Shown: piece after piece, positions 1 through 5,338 of the stretch
Numbering within the stretch: the first letter of the stretch is position 1
Layout: each line of letters begins with the position of its first letter
Origin: Myxococcales bacterium
GTDB lineage: Bacteria; Myxococcota; Myxococcia; Myxococcales; Myxococcaceae
DNA length: 5,338 bases
Assembly (NCBI GenBank): GCA_009885595.1
Contig: VFKJ01000008.1
Coordinates: 1-5,338, forward strand
Direction: 5' to 3'
Notes under the pieces: model-generated
The model's input: the letters and a program-made list of their open reading frames with translations, nothing else
What the model was told of the DNA's origin: nothing
The model's database searches: none
Position numbers and translations under genes: made by a program

Positions 1-104
1 CCTACGACCTTCTGGGCGGTGCTGGGGCCCTTGAGGGTGAGGCGGTCGTCAGAGCTGAAGGTCACCTCCATCTGCGGACACGGCGGCGAGTCGAACCAGC
101 GCAT
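1..104 (-). CDS. N-terminal part of an unrecognised protein, cut by the window edge
   Basis: Read on the minus strand, an ATG at 104-102 opens a frame that stays open to the window edge, giving 34 complete codons. It begins MRWFDSPPCPQMEVTFSSDD and continues with a charged and polar stretch ending near AQKVV. An in-frame TAG at 116-114 means translation cannot start further upstream. A second Met (residue 12, bases 71-69) is an alternative start, since the residues before it are proline- and cysteine-containing and less protein-like. No Shine-Dalgarno match precedes either start. There is no signal peptide in the visible part. The gene is divergent from the flavoprotein gene at 290 and shares a 185-bp spacer with it. 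I do not recognise the family, and too little is visible to name a function. Support comes from plausible amino-acid composition, the bounded start and orientation only. Confidence 0.5.
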   Translation of the reverse strand, partial: MRWFDSPPCPQMEVTFSSDDRLTLKGPSTAQKVV

Positions 105-129
105 TGGAGGACACTATCAACAACTGTCT

Positions 130-182
130 CCCTCACCCCCGCGGGGGACCCTTCGACTTCGCTCAGGAGGTCGGGGAGAGGG
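130..182. repeat. Imperfect palindromic intergenic repeat (REP-like)
   Basis: Two arms, 130-139 (ccctcacccc) and 173-182 (ggggagaggg), are complementary at 9 of 10 positions and enclose a second perfect 12-bp palindrome at 136-147 (cccccgcggggg). The interior also contains ccttcgac (150-157). The word ggggagagg (173-181) recurs at 5204-5212 and, inverted, at 5264-5272 in the other repeat-rich spacer of this window, and ccttcgac recurs at 5255-5262. Short G/C-rich dispersed palindromes built from such words are common in intergenic DNA of high-GC bacteria. That this is a member of such a family is inferred from the two copies seen here. Its place in a divergent spacer argues against it being a terminator for a flanking gene. 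Confidence 0.5.
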
Positions 183-231
183 CTTAGAGCAGTGCGATCC
201 CCGCGGTCGTGGTCGCTGATCAACAAGCCCT

Positions 232-272
232 CTGCGCGAGGGAGACAGTTCGCGATTCTTCCGCTCGCGCAG
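232..272. promoter_or_regulatory. Perfect 9-bp inverted repeat upstream of the flavoprotein gene
   Basis: The arms ctgcgcgag (232-240) and ctcgcgcag (264-272) are exact reverse complements separated by 23 bases. The right arm ends 17 bases before the start codon at 290. The arm centres lie 32 bp apart, close to three turns of DNA, so a dimeric regulator could contact both on one face. As RNA, the arms could also form a leader hairpin next to the start, which lacks a visible Shine-Dalgarno sequence. Either role is inference; in GC-rich DNA a 9-bp match can also arise by chance. No clear -35/-10 hexamers were seen around it. Confidence 0.35.
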
Positions 273-289
273 CGTAGATTCCGCGCCCC

Positions 290-2752
290 ATGTCCCAGCC
301 GCCCGTCGTCCCGAAGCATGCCCGCGTCGTCGTCATCGGAGGCGGCGTCATCGGCGCCTCCGTCGCCTACCACCTCGCCCACGCAGGCTGGAAAGACACG
401 GTGCTGCTCGAGCGCGACAAGCTCACCTCCGGCACCACCTGGCACGCGGCCGGGCTGATGGTCACCTTCGGCAGCACCTCGGAGACCTCGACCGAGATGC
501 GCAAGTACACGCGCGATCTCTACGCCCGGCTCGAGGCCGAGACCGGCCAGGCCACCGGCTTCAAGCCCTGCGGCTTCATCGAGGTCGCCGCCGACGTCGA
601 TCGCCTCGAGGAATACCGGCGCGTCTCTTCGTTCAACCGCTACTGCGGCATCGACGTGCAGGAGATCAGCCCCGGCCAGGTGAAGGAGCTCTTCCCCATC
701 GCGCGGGTCGACGACATCCTCGCCGGCTTCTACGTGAAGGCCGACGGCCGGGTGGATCCCGTGGACGTCACCATGGCGCTGGGCAAGGGCGCGAAGCTCC
801 AGGGCGCCACCATCCTCGAGGGGGTGCCTGCGCTGGGCGTGGTGATCAAGAACGGCGCGGTGCGCGGCGTCGACACGCCCTACGGCACCATCGAGTGCGA
901 GTTCGTCGTCAACTGCGCCGGCATGTGGGCGCGGCAGCTGGGCGCGAAGAGCGGCATCAACATTCCTCTGCAGTCCGCCGAGCACTACTACCTGATCACC
1001 GAGAAGATCGAAGGCATCGACCGCAACTGGCCCGTGCTCGAGGACCCGGGCTCCTACGGCTACTTCCGCGAGGAAGGCGGCGGCCTGATGGTCGGCCTGT
1101 TCGAGCCTTTGTGCGCGCCGTGGAAGATCGGCGGCGTGCCCGAAGACTTCAGCTTCGGCGAGATCCCCCCCGACTGGGACCGGATGACGCCGTACCTGCA
1201 GAAGGCGATGTCGCGCGTGCCGGTCTCCGAGAGCGCGGGCTTGAAGAAGTTCTTCTGCGGCCCTGAGAGCTTCACGCCTGACCTGCGCCCCGTGGTGGGC
1301 GAGGCGCCCGAGGTGAAGAACTACTTCGTGGCCGCCGGGCTCAACTCCATCGGCATCCTCACCGGCGGCGGCATGGGCCGGGTGATGGCGCACTGGATCA
1401 TGAACGGCCGACCCGACGTCGACGTCACCGGCATGAACATCGATCGCCTGCACGGCTACCAGAGCAACCCCGAGTACCGCCGCACCCGCACCGTGGAGTC
1501 GCTGGGCATGGTGTACCAGTGCCACTACCCCACGCGCTCGATGACCACCGCGCGCGACGCCAAGCGCTCGGCCATTCACGAGCGGCTCGCCGCGCAGGGC
1601 GCGTACTTCAAGGACGTCAGCGGCTGGGAAGGCGCCGACTGGTTCGCCGGCCAAGGCAAGACGCCTGACCCGGGGCCGCTCTCGTGGGGCCGGCAGCACT
1701 GGTACAAGAACTGGGAAGAGGAGCACCGCGCCACCCGCGAGGGCGTCATCCTCATGGACATGTCGTTCATGTCGAAGTTCCGCGTGGAGGGCAAAGACGC
1801 GGGCCGGCTGCTCAACCAGCTCTCCGGCAACAACGTCGACGCCGAGCCCGGGCGCATCACCTACACGCAGTGGCTGAACGAAGGCGGCACGCTCGAGGCC
1901 GACCTCACCGTCACCAAGTTCGACGATCGCCACTACTTCGTGGTCGCCTCGGACACGGCGCATCGGCACGTCGAGACGAAGATGAAGCGGCTGTTCGCCG
2001 ACAACCACGCGTTCTGCTCAGACGTCACCTCGGCCTACGCGCAGATCAACATCCAGGGGCCGCGCTCGCGTGAGCTGATGCAGTCGCTCACCACGGCGAA
2101 CCTTTCCAACGAGGCCTTCCCCTTCCGCGCGGTGACCGAGCTGGACTTAGGCTTCGCGCGCGTCATCTGCGTGCGCATCACCTACCTCGGGGAGCTCGGC
2201 TACGAGCTCTACATCCCCTCCGAGCAGGCGATTCACGTCTACGACCGCCTGGTGAAGGCGGGCGAGCCGCTGGGCCTTCGCCACGCGGGCCTCAAGGCGC
2301 TCGCCTCGCTGCGCATGGAGAAGGGCTACCGCGACTTCGGGCACGACATCGACAACACCGACTCGGTGCTCGAGGCGGGCTTAGGCTTCGCGGTCGACTT
2401 GAAGAAGCCCGACGGCTTCATCGGCAAGGAAGCGGTGCTGCGGAAGAAGGCAGAAGGTCCGCTGAAGCGCCGCATCGTGCAGGTGCTCTGCAAGGACCCC
2501 GCGCCGTTGATGTTCCACGCGGAGCCCGTGTGGCGCGACGGCAAGGCGGTCGGCTACGTGCGCGCGGCGAGCTACGGCTTCACCGTCGGCGGCGCGGTGG
2601 GCCTGGCGATGATCGAAGGCGGCGCCGAGGTGGTCGATCAGAAGTTCATCGAGTCAGGCACCTGGGAGCTGGAGATCAACGGCAAGCGCTACCCGGCGCT
2701 GGCCTCGCTGAAGCCGCTCTACGATCCCGAGATGAAGAAGGTGAAGGCCTGA
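290..2752 (+). CDS. Dimethylglycine/sarcosine dehydrogenase-like FAD protein with GcvT domain
   Basis: This 820-residue protein probably oxidatively demethylates an N-methylated glycine or similar amine in the cytoplasm, passing electrons from FAD to an acceptor and the one-carbon unit to tetrahydrofolate. Residues ~12-365 form a DAO-type FAD domain with the dinucleotide motif GGGVIG (17-22), an acidic residue ending the second strand (E41) and TSGTTWHAAGL (46-56). H52 in TWHAAG aligns with the histidine that binds FAD covalently in dimethylglycine and sarcosine dehydrogenases. A linker domain (~368-423) follows, then a GcvT-like domain (~426-710) with NEGGTLEADLTV, whose D538 sits where the family has its folate-contacting acidic residue, and LRMEKGYRDFGHDI near 675-688. 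The GcvT C-terminal barrel (~719-812) ends the protein. Length is usual for the family. The start is fixed: an in-frame TAG at 275-277 lies five codons upstream. No Shine-Dalgarno is visible. The gene stands alone, without glycine-cleavage or electron-transfer-flavoprotein neighbours, so the substrate is not settled. Confidence 0.93.
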   Translation: MSQPPVVPKHARVVVIGGGVIGASVAYHLAHAGWKDTVLLERDKLTSGTTWHAAGLMVTFGSTSETSTEMRKYTRDLYARLEAETGQATGFKPCGFIEVAADVDRLEEYRRVSSFNRYCGIDVQEISPGQVKELFPIARVDDILAGFYVKADGRVDPVDVTMALGKGAKLQGATILEGVPALGVVIKNGAVRGVDTPYGTIECEFVVNCAGMWARQLGAKSGINIPLQSAEHYYLITEKIEGIDRNWPVLEDPGSYGYFREEGGGLMVGLFEPLCAPWKIGGVPEDFSFGEIPPDWDRMTPYLQKAMSRVPVSESAGLKKFFCGPESFTPDLRPVVGEAPEVKNYFVAAGLNSIGILTGGGMGRVMAHWIMNGRPDVDVTGMNIDRLHGYQSNPEYRRTRTVESLGMVYQCHYPTRSMTTARDAKRSAIHERLAAQGAYFKDVSGWEGADWFAGQGKTPDPGPLSWGRQHWYKNWEEEHRATREGVILMDMSFMSKFRVEGKDAGRLLNQLSGNNVDAEPGRITYTQWLNEGGTLEADLTVTKFDDRHYFVVASDTAHRHVETKMKRLFADNHAFCSDVTSAYAQINIQGPRSRELMQSLTTANLSNEAFPFRAVTELDLGFARVICVRITYLGELGYELYIPSEQAIHVYDRLVKAGEPLGLRHAGLKALASLRMEKGYRDFGHDIDNTDSVLEAGLGFAVDLKKPDGFIGKEAVLRKKAEGPLKRRIVQVLCKDPAPLMFHAEPVWRDGKAVGYVRAASYGFTVGGAVGLAMIEGGAEVVDQKFIESGTWELEINGKRYPALASLKPLYDPEMKKVKA

Positions 2753-2790
2753 CCTGAGCGCGAAGCCGGCGACGACGCCGTGCGCTCAGG
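2753..2790. terminator. Hairpin between convergent genes, possible bidirectional terminator
   Basis: Immediately after the flavoprotein stop codon, cctgagcgc (2753-2761) pairs perfectly with gcgctcagg (2782-2790). Inside, cggcg (2767-2771) pairs with cgccg (2776-2780) around a four-base acga loop, giving a two-part stem. It lies in the 54-bp gap between two genes that face each other, where a structure that reads equally on both strands would serve both. No T-rich tract follows on either side, so it does not meet the classical intrinsic terminator pattern. Assigning it as a terminator rests on the stem and position. Confidence 0.5.
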
Positions 2791-2806
2791 CAGCGCCGCT
2801 GATGCT

Positions 2807-4426
2807 TTAGTTGATGCCCGGCGCACACCTGCCATTGGTGCACACGCTCGAGGCGCACTGCGTGCCGGCCGTGCAGTTGCCGCCCTCGGGCAGCCCGCAG
2901 ATGCCGACGTTGCAGAGCCCGTTCGCGCAGTCCGCGTTCACGGTGCACGCCGAGCCGTTGGGCAGTTGCGCGCCGCCGTCACGGCGATCCACTTCGATCA
3001 GGGTGTCGTCGCGGCAGCCGTACACGATGCTCACCCGCGCCGAGGGGTCGGTCGCGACCAGGGTGCACAGGCCGCCGTAGAAGGTGATGCGCACCGTGGC
3101 CGGCGAGTAGTCCCAGCCGTTCGCGTGCGAGACGTCGCGGTTCTGCAGCACGCCGTTCACGTAGACGAACACCTTCGAGGGGTCCGGAGGCGCCATCGCC
3201 AGCCGGTACTCGCAGCCCAGCGCGCCCTGCGCGATGAGGTTGAAGGCCGCCAGCAGGCCCGGCGCGTCATCGGCCTGGTAGTACTTCGGCGTGCCCGGCC
3301 GCGGGGTGCCGCCCGCCGTGGCGAGGTCCGCCAGGTTGGTGGCGTCCACCTGCCCACCGAAGCCGATCACGAAGGTCTTGATGCCCTTCATCGCCAGGTT
3401 GTCCGCGGCCGCCTGCACGCCGTTGCCGTTGCAGGTCTCCGTGCCGTCGGTCACCAGCATCACGTAGTTCGCGCGCGTGGCGTCGACCAGCTCAGGCACC
3501 AGGCCTGCCGAGGTGAGCACGCCGCCGATGGGGGTGTTGCCGCCCGGGGCGTTCTGGTCGAGCGCCGCGGCGATCGCCGAGGCCTTGCGATCACCCACCG
3601 TCACCGCCGTGGGTCCGGCCACGCAGCGCAGCGCCGTGGTGCCGCCCGCGGGGAAGAGGCCCAGCCCGAACTGAATCTGCGCCTCGTACTGCGCGGTCAC
3701 CTGCTTGATGGCCGTGGTCGCGATGGACCACTTGCTGGAGCCGTTGGTGACGATGGGTTCGTTCATCGAGCCCGACTTGTCGAACGCGATGTACATGTTC
3801 GAGTTCACCTTCACCGCCTGGAACAGCTCGCCGCCGCAGGTGGTCGGGCCGCCGTCGGGGTTCGCCTTCGCGCACTGGCCATTGGCACCGCAGGTCGAGC
3901 CGGGGTTACAGCCGGCGCTGCGGCAGTCGCTCACGCAGCGCCCCAGCGAGTCGCACAGCTGGCCTGCCGCGCAGTCTTCCTTCACGCCGCAGCCGGTGCC
4001 CGGCACGCAGCCGCCCACGCGCGAGCACTTCTCGCCCGCCGCGCAGTCCGCCGCGGTGGTGCACTTCGCGGTGCAGGTGCCGCTCTCCAGGCACACCGCG
4101 GTGCTGCCGCAGCTCCCCGGGCCCTGGCAGCTCTGCGCGCAGGTGCCCGCGCTGGTGCAGGCCTGGCCCGTCAGGCAATCGGAGTCGGCGCCGCAGCCCG
4201 TCTTCGGCACGCAGCCGTGCGAGGTCGAACACTTCTCATCGCTGGCGCAGTTGGTGTCGTTGGCGCACTTGCTGGCGCAGGTCCGGGTGTCCAGACAGGT
4301 CAGCGTCGATGAACAATCGGTGCCTGATTGGCAAGGTGCTCCGAGCGCTCCGGGACAGCTGCAGGCGCCCAGGAGCAGGGTGGAACAGCTGACGACGAAG
4401 ACCAACCATCGGAATGAGTGCGTCAT
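2807..4426 (-). CDS. Cysteine-rich von Willebrand A domain lipoprotein
   Basis: This 539-residue protein is a probable membrane-anchored surface or periplasmic protein. Residues 1-21 are a lipoprotein signal peptide (MTHSFRW, hydrophobic core) ending in the lipobox LGAC, with C22 as the lipidated residue. Residues 24-197 are a dense cysteine-repeat region of the C-x5-C-x5-C type, probably disulfide-bonded. A vWA domain (~208-403) carries a full metal-ion-dependent adhesion site: DKSGS (216-220), T298 in GGNTP and D327 in VTDG. A ~70-residue beta-like segment with C405, C454 and C471 follows, then two more cysteine knots (494-510 and 518-534). By hand count the mature chain has 44 cysteines. 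vWA domains with this site bind a divalent metal and usually mediate protein contacts, so adhesion or complex assembly is the inferred role; no enzyme motif is seen. The start has a good AGGAG site. The gene converges with the flavoprotein gene and diverges from the YceI gene. Partner and process are unknown. Confidence 0.92.
   Translation of the reverse strand: MTHSFRWLVFVVSCSTLLLGACSCPGALGAPCQSGTDCSSTLTCLDTRTCASKCANDTNCASDEKCSTSHGCVPKTGCGADSDCLTGQACTSAGTCAQSCQGPGSCGSTAVCLESGTCTAKCTTAADCAAGEKCSRVGGCVPGTGCGVKEDCAAGQLCDSLGRCVSDCRSAGCNPGSTCGANGQCAKANPDGGPTTCGGELFQAVKVNSNMYIAFDKSGSMNEPIVTNGSSKWSIATTAIKQVTAQYEAQIQFGLGLFPAGGTTALRCVAGPTAVTVGDRKASAIAAALDQNAPGGNTPIGGVLTSAGLVPELVDATRANYVMLVTDGTETCNGNGVQAAADNLAMKGIKTFVIGFGGQVDATNLADLATAGGTPRPGTPKYYQADDAPGLLAAFNLIAQGALGCEYRLAMAPPDPSKVFVYVNGVLQNRDVSHANGWDYSPATVRITFYGGLCTLVATDPSARVSIVYGCRDDTLIEVDRRDGGAQLPNGSACTVNADCANGLCNVGICGLPEGGNCTAGTQCASSVCTNGRCAPGIN
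3872..4333 (-). repeat. Tandem 204-bp coding repeat (68-residue cysteine block)
   Basis: Within the lipoprotein, residues 32-99 (4130-4333) and 100-167 (3926-4129) form two tandem copies of a 68-residue block, and residues 168-185 (3872-3925) begin a third. Cysteines 32, 38, 44, 50, 54, 60, 66, 72, 78, 84, 90 and 96 each recur exactly 68 residues later at 100 to 164. In the third, partial copy, C168 is on register and 173, 179 and 185 are one residue short. Non-cysteine positions also match, for example EKCS..GCVP.TGCG (64-79 against 132-147). Outside such motifs the copies have diverged, so this is an old duplication. Confidence 0.85.
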
Positions 4427-4431
4427 GCGTG

Positions 4432-4436
4432 CTCCT
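4432..4436 (-). promoter_or_regulatory. Ribosome binding site of the vWA lipoprotein gene
   Basis: On the minus strand AGGAG ends five bases before the ATG at 4426-4424, a standard Shine-Dalgarno and spacing. It supports this start, which also gives a complete lipoprotein signal peptide. It is the only clear Shine-Dalgarno among the gene starts in the window. The rest of the 82-bp divergent spacer (4427-4508), which must hold promoters for both genes, shows no recognisable -35/-10 boxes to me. Confidence 0.75.
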
Positions 4437-4508
4437 GCCTGTCGTCGAAACGCTCCGCCCCACCAGGCGCAGGTCAGACTCTCTCATGCCTCGGGGTGAT
4501 CGCGCTCC

Positions 4509-5174
4509 ATGTCGGGAATTGCGGCACAGCGTCGCCCCGACGTTATGACGACGGGCATGTGGCGCCTTCCTCTCTCACTGTTCTTGTTTTCGGTTTCCGC
4601 GCACGCCTGGACGCTCGATGTTTCGGCCACGGCGTTGGCGGTGAAGACGTGGAAGGCGGGGGCTGTTTCCGGGCTCGCGCACGATCACGTGGTGCGGGCC
4701 TCGAAGTTCGCGGGCAGCGCCTCGCTCGATGAAGCGGGTTCTCCAGAGTCGCTCCGGCTCGAGCTGGTCGTCGACGTCAACGCCCTCACGCCCGACGCGC
4801 CGGAGGACCGTCGCAGCTACCACCTGCCCAACACGCCCGTGCCGGAGAAGGATCGCAAGAAGGTGAAGGAAGCGATGCTCGGTGACGGGCAGCTCGATGC
4901 CGCGAAGTTTCCGACCATCTCGTTCGCGGTGAGCCGGGTGTACCGCGAGGAGAGTGGCGTCCTGCAGTGCCTGGGGAAGCTGACGCTGCACGGGGTGACG
5001 AAGGAGCTGCGCTTTCCCATCAAGGTGAAGTCCACCGAGGGGAAGATGGAAGGTGACGCGCAGGTGAAGTTCAAGACCAGCGACTTCGGGGTGAAGCCGT
5101 ACAGCGCGGCGCTCGGGCTGATCAGGAACAAGGACGAGGTCGAGCTCGTCGTTCACGTGGTGATCGCGCGCTAG
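4509..5174 (+). CDS. YceI-family secreted protein
   Basis: The protein has a hydrophobic signal peptide (LPLSLFLFSVSAHA, cleavage expected after A33 of the longest form) followed by a ~188-residue YceI domain. YceI proteins are periplasmic or secreted lipocalin-like beta-barrels; characterised members bind isoprenoids such as polyprenyl quinones. Family signatures seen are LAHDHVV (56-62), LDAAKFPTISF (129-139), GKLTLHGVTKELRFPI (from 156) and FKTSDFGVKPYSA (188-200), ending in the usual strand DEVELVVHVVIAR. Length is normal and complete. The start is uncertain. ATG 4509 is the earliest possible (in-frame TGA at 4497-4499) and has only a weak ggggtga upstream. ATG 4545 or 4557 would give signal peptides of 21 or 17 residues, more typical than 33. 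The gene is divergent from the lipoprotein gene, and both products go to the envelope, but no functional link is shown. Ligand and physiological role are not identifiable. Confidence 0.9.
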   Translation: MSGIAAQRRPDVMTTGMWRLPLSLFLFSVSAHAWTLDVSATALAVKTWKAGAVSGLAHDHVVRASKFAGSASLDEAGSPESLRLELVVDVNALTPDAPEDRRSYHLPNTPVPEKDRKKVKEAMLGDGQLDAAKFPTISFAVSRVYREESGVLQCLGKLTLHGVTKELRFPIKVKSTEGKMEGDAQVKFKTSDFGVKPYSAALGLIRNKDEVELVVHVVIAR

Positions 5175-5176
5175 CT

Positions 5177-5201
5177 CCCTCTCCTCCACAGGAGGAGAGG
5201 G
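5177..5201. terminator. Perfect 11-bp hairpin just after the YceI gene
   Basis: ccctctcctcc (5177-5187) pairs perfectly with ggaggagaggg (5191-5201) around a three-base loop, starting two bases after the YceI stop codon. The stem is long and G/C-rich, and its position between convergent genes suits transcription termination in either direction. It is followed by ttggggagagg rather than a T tract, so it is not a canonical intrinsic terminator. It may instead belong to the dispersed repeat that continues to 5272, or do both jobs. Confidence 0.55.
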
Positions 5202-5203
5202 TT

Positions 5204-5272
5204 GGGGAGAGGAGGCGAGCACGGGAGTACTGCCGACCGGCGGAGCAGAGAAGGCCTTCGACCCCTCTCCCC
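5204..5272. repeat. Inverted G/C-rich repeat segment in the convergent spacer
   Basis: ggggagagg (5204-5212) and cctctcccc (5264-5272) are exact 9-bp inverted copies bracketing a 51-base interior that contains ccttcgac (5255-5262). The same two words occur in the repeat at 130-182, so the two spacers appear to carry related elements in different arrangements. With the 5177-5201 hairpin, these elements account for most of the 102 bp between the YceI gene and the next gene's stop. Membership in a genome-wide repeat family is inferred. Confidence 0.45.
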
Positions 5273-5276
5273 GAGA

Positions 5277-5338
5277 CTATTTGCCGTTCTTGCCCACGCC
5301 CTGCAGCGCGTTCACCACCGACACCACCTGCGCCACCA
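5277..5338 (-). CDS. C-terminal end of an unrecognised protein, cut by the window edge
   Basis: On the minus strand a frame enters from the right edge and closes at TAG (5279-5277), giving 19 complete codons that end NALQGVGKNGK. The alternation of valine and alanine with polar residues before it (VAQVVSVV) would fit an amphipathic helix or strand. The codons are mostly G/C-ending, as in the neighbouring genes, and the stop lies just beyond the repeat-filled spacer, in convergent orientation with the YceI gene. Those points are the only support. The fragment is too short to identify a family or function. Confidence 0.42.
   Translation of the reverse strand, partial: VAQVVSVVNALQGVGKNGK

Noticed and set aside
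19..219. A 66-codon plus-strand frame running through the left repeat
   Set aside because: It spans the palindromic repeat and overlaps the start of the minus-strand gene; its product shows no recognisable feature and there is no ribosome site.
62..2008. A 648-codon open frame on the minus strand opposite the flavoprotein gene
   Set aside because: Its translation is rich in Arg, Ala, Val, Gly, His and Asp with no domain signal, as expected opposite a GC-rich gene whose third positions are mostly G or C. The plus strand has clear family motifs along its whole length.
2753..2790. Inverted repeat considered as an attachment or recombination site
   Set aside because: No integrase, tRNA gene or flanking direct repeat is present, and its place between convergent stop codons is better explained by transcript ending.
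2780..4312. A 510-codon open frame on the plus strand opposite the vWA lipoprotein gene
   Set aside because: The product is low-complexity (Arg/Ala/Val/Gly/His) without motifs. The minus-strand gene has a ribosome site, lipobox, vWA metal site and ordered cysteine repeats.
3872..4333. Regular repeats considered as a CRISPR or satellite array
   Set aside because: The periodicity is 204 bp, in frame, carried mainly by cysteine codons within one protein; there are no identical direct repeats with unique spacers.
290..5174. The three complete genes considered as one functional system
   Set aside because: They alternate in orientation, have separate spacers with hairpins, and act in different compartments; nothing in the sequence links them.
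4575..5222. A 215-codon open frame on the minus strand opposite the YceI gene
   Set aside because: It is compositionally an antisense shadow, and it would start inside the 5177-5272 repeat region. The plus strand matches YceI signatures throughout.

Overview
The window is high-GC bacterial DNA with strong G/C preference at third codon positions. One gene encodes a large cysteine-rich lipoprotein carrying a von Willebrand A (vWA) domain. Together with a YceI-family secreted protein, a solitary dimethylglycine/sarcosine-dehydrogenase-like flavoenzyme and GC-rich interspersed palindromes, this suggests a myxobacterium or close relative (Myxococcota). That assignment rests on gene style and composition; there is no rRNA or marker gene here.

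Layout from left to right. Bases 1-104 hold the 5' end of an unrecognised minus-strand gene. The divergent spacer 105-289 contains an imperfect palindromic repeat (130-182) and a separate perfect 9-bp inverted repeat (232-240/264-272) just ahead of the next gene. Bases 290-2752 (+) encode an 820-residue flavoprotein with an FAD-binding oxidoreductase half and an aminomethyltransferase (GcvT-like) half, the architecture of dimethylglycine and sarcosine dehydrogenases. A strong hairpin at 2753-2790 separates it from the convergent gene at 2807-4426 (-). That gene encodes a 539-residue lipoprotein in which a vWA domain with a complete metal site lies between two disulfide-type cysteine-repeat blocks. 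An 82-bp divergent spacer leads to 4509-5174 (+), a YceI-family protein with a signal peptide. After it, bases 5175-5276 are a hairpin-rich spacer of the same G/C-rich repeat style, and bases 5277-5338 hold the 3' end of another unrecognised minus-strand gene.

The genes do not form an operon: neighbours alternate in orientation (-, +, -, +, -). The flavoenzyme is cytoplasmic one-carbon/methylamine catabolism, while the lipoprotein and YceI protein belong to the envelope. No shared pathway is visible. The most distinctive item is the lipoprotein: its N-terminal cysteines repeat in an exact 68-residue register, a sign of tandem duplication of a multi-knot block. I see no CRISPR array, tRNA, rRNA, transposase or phage gene, and nothing that clearly amounts to an undescribed multi-gene system.
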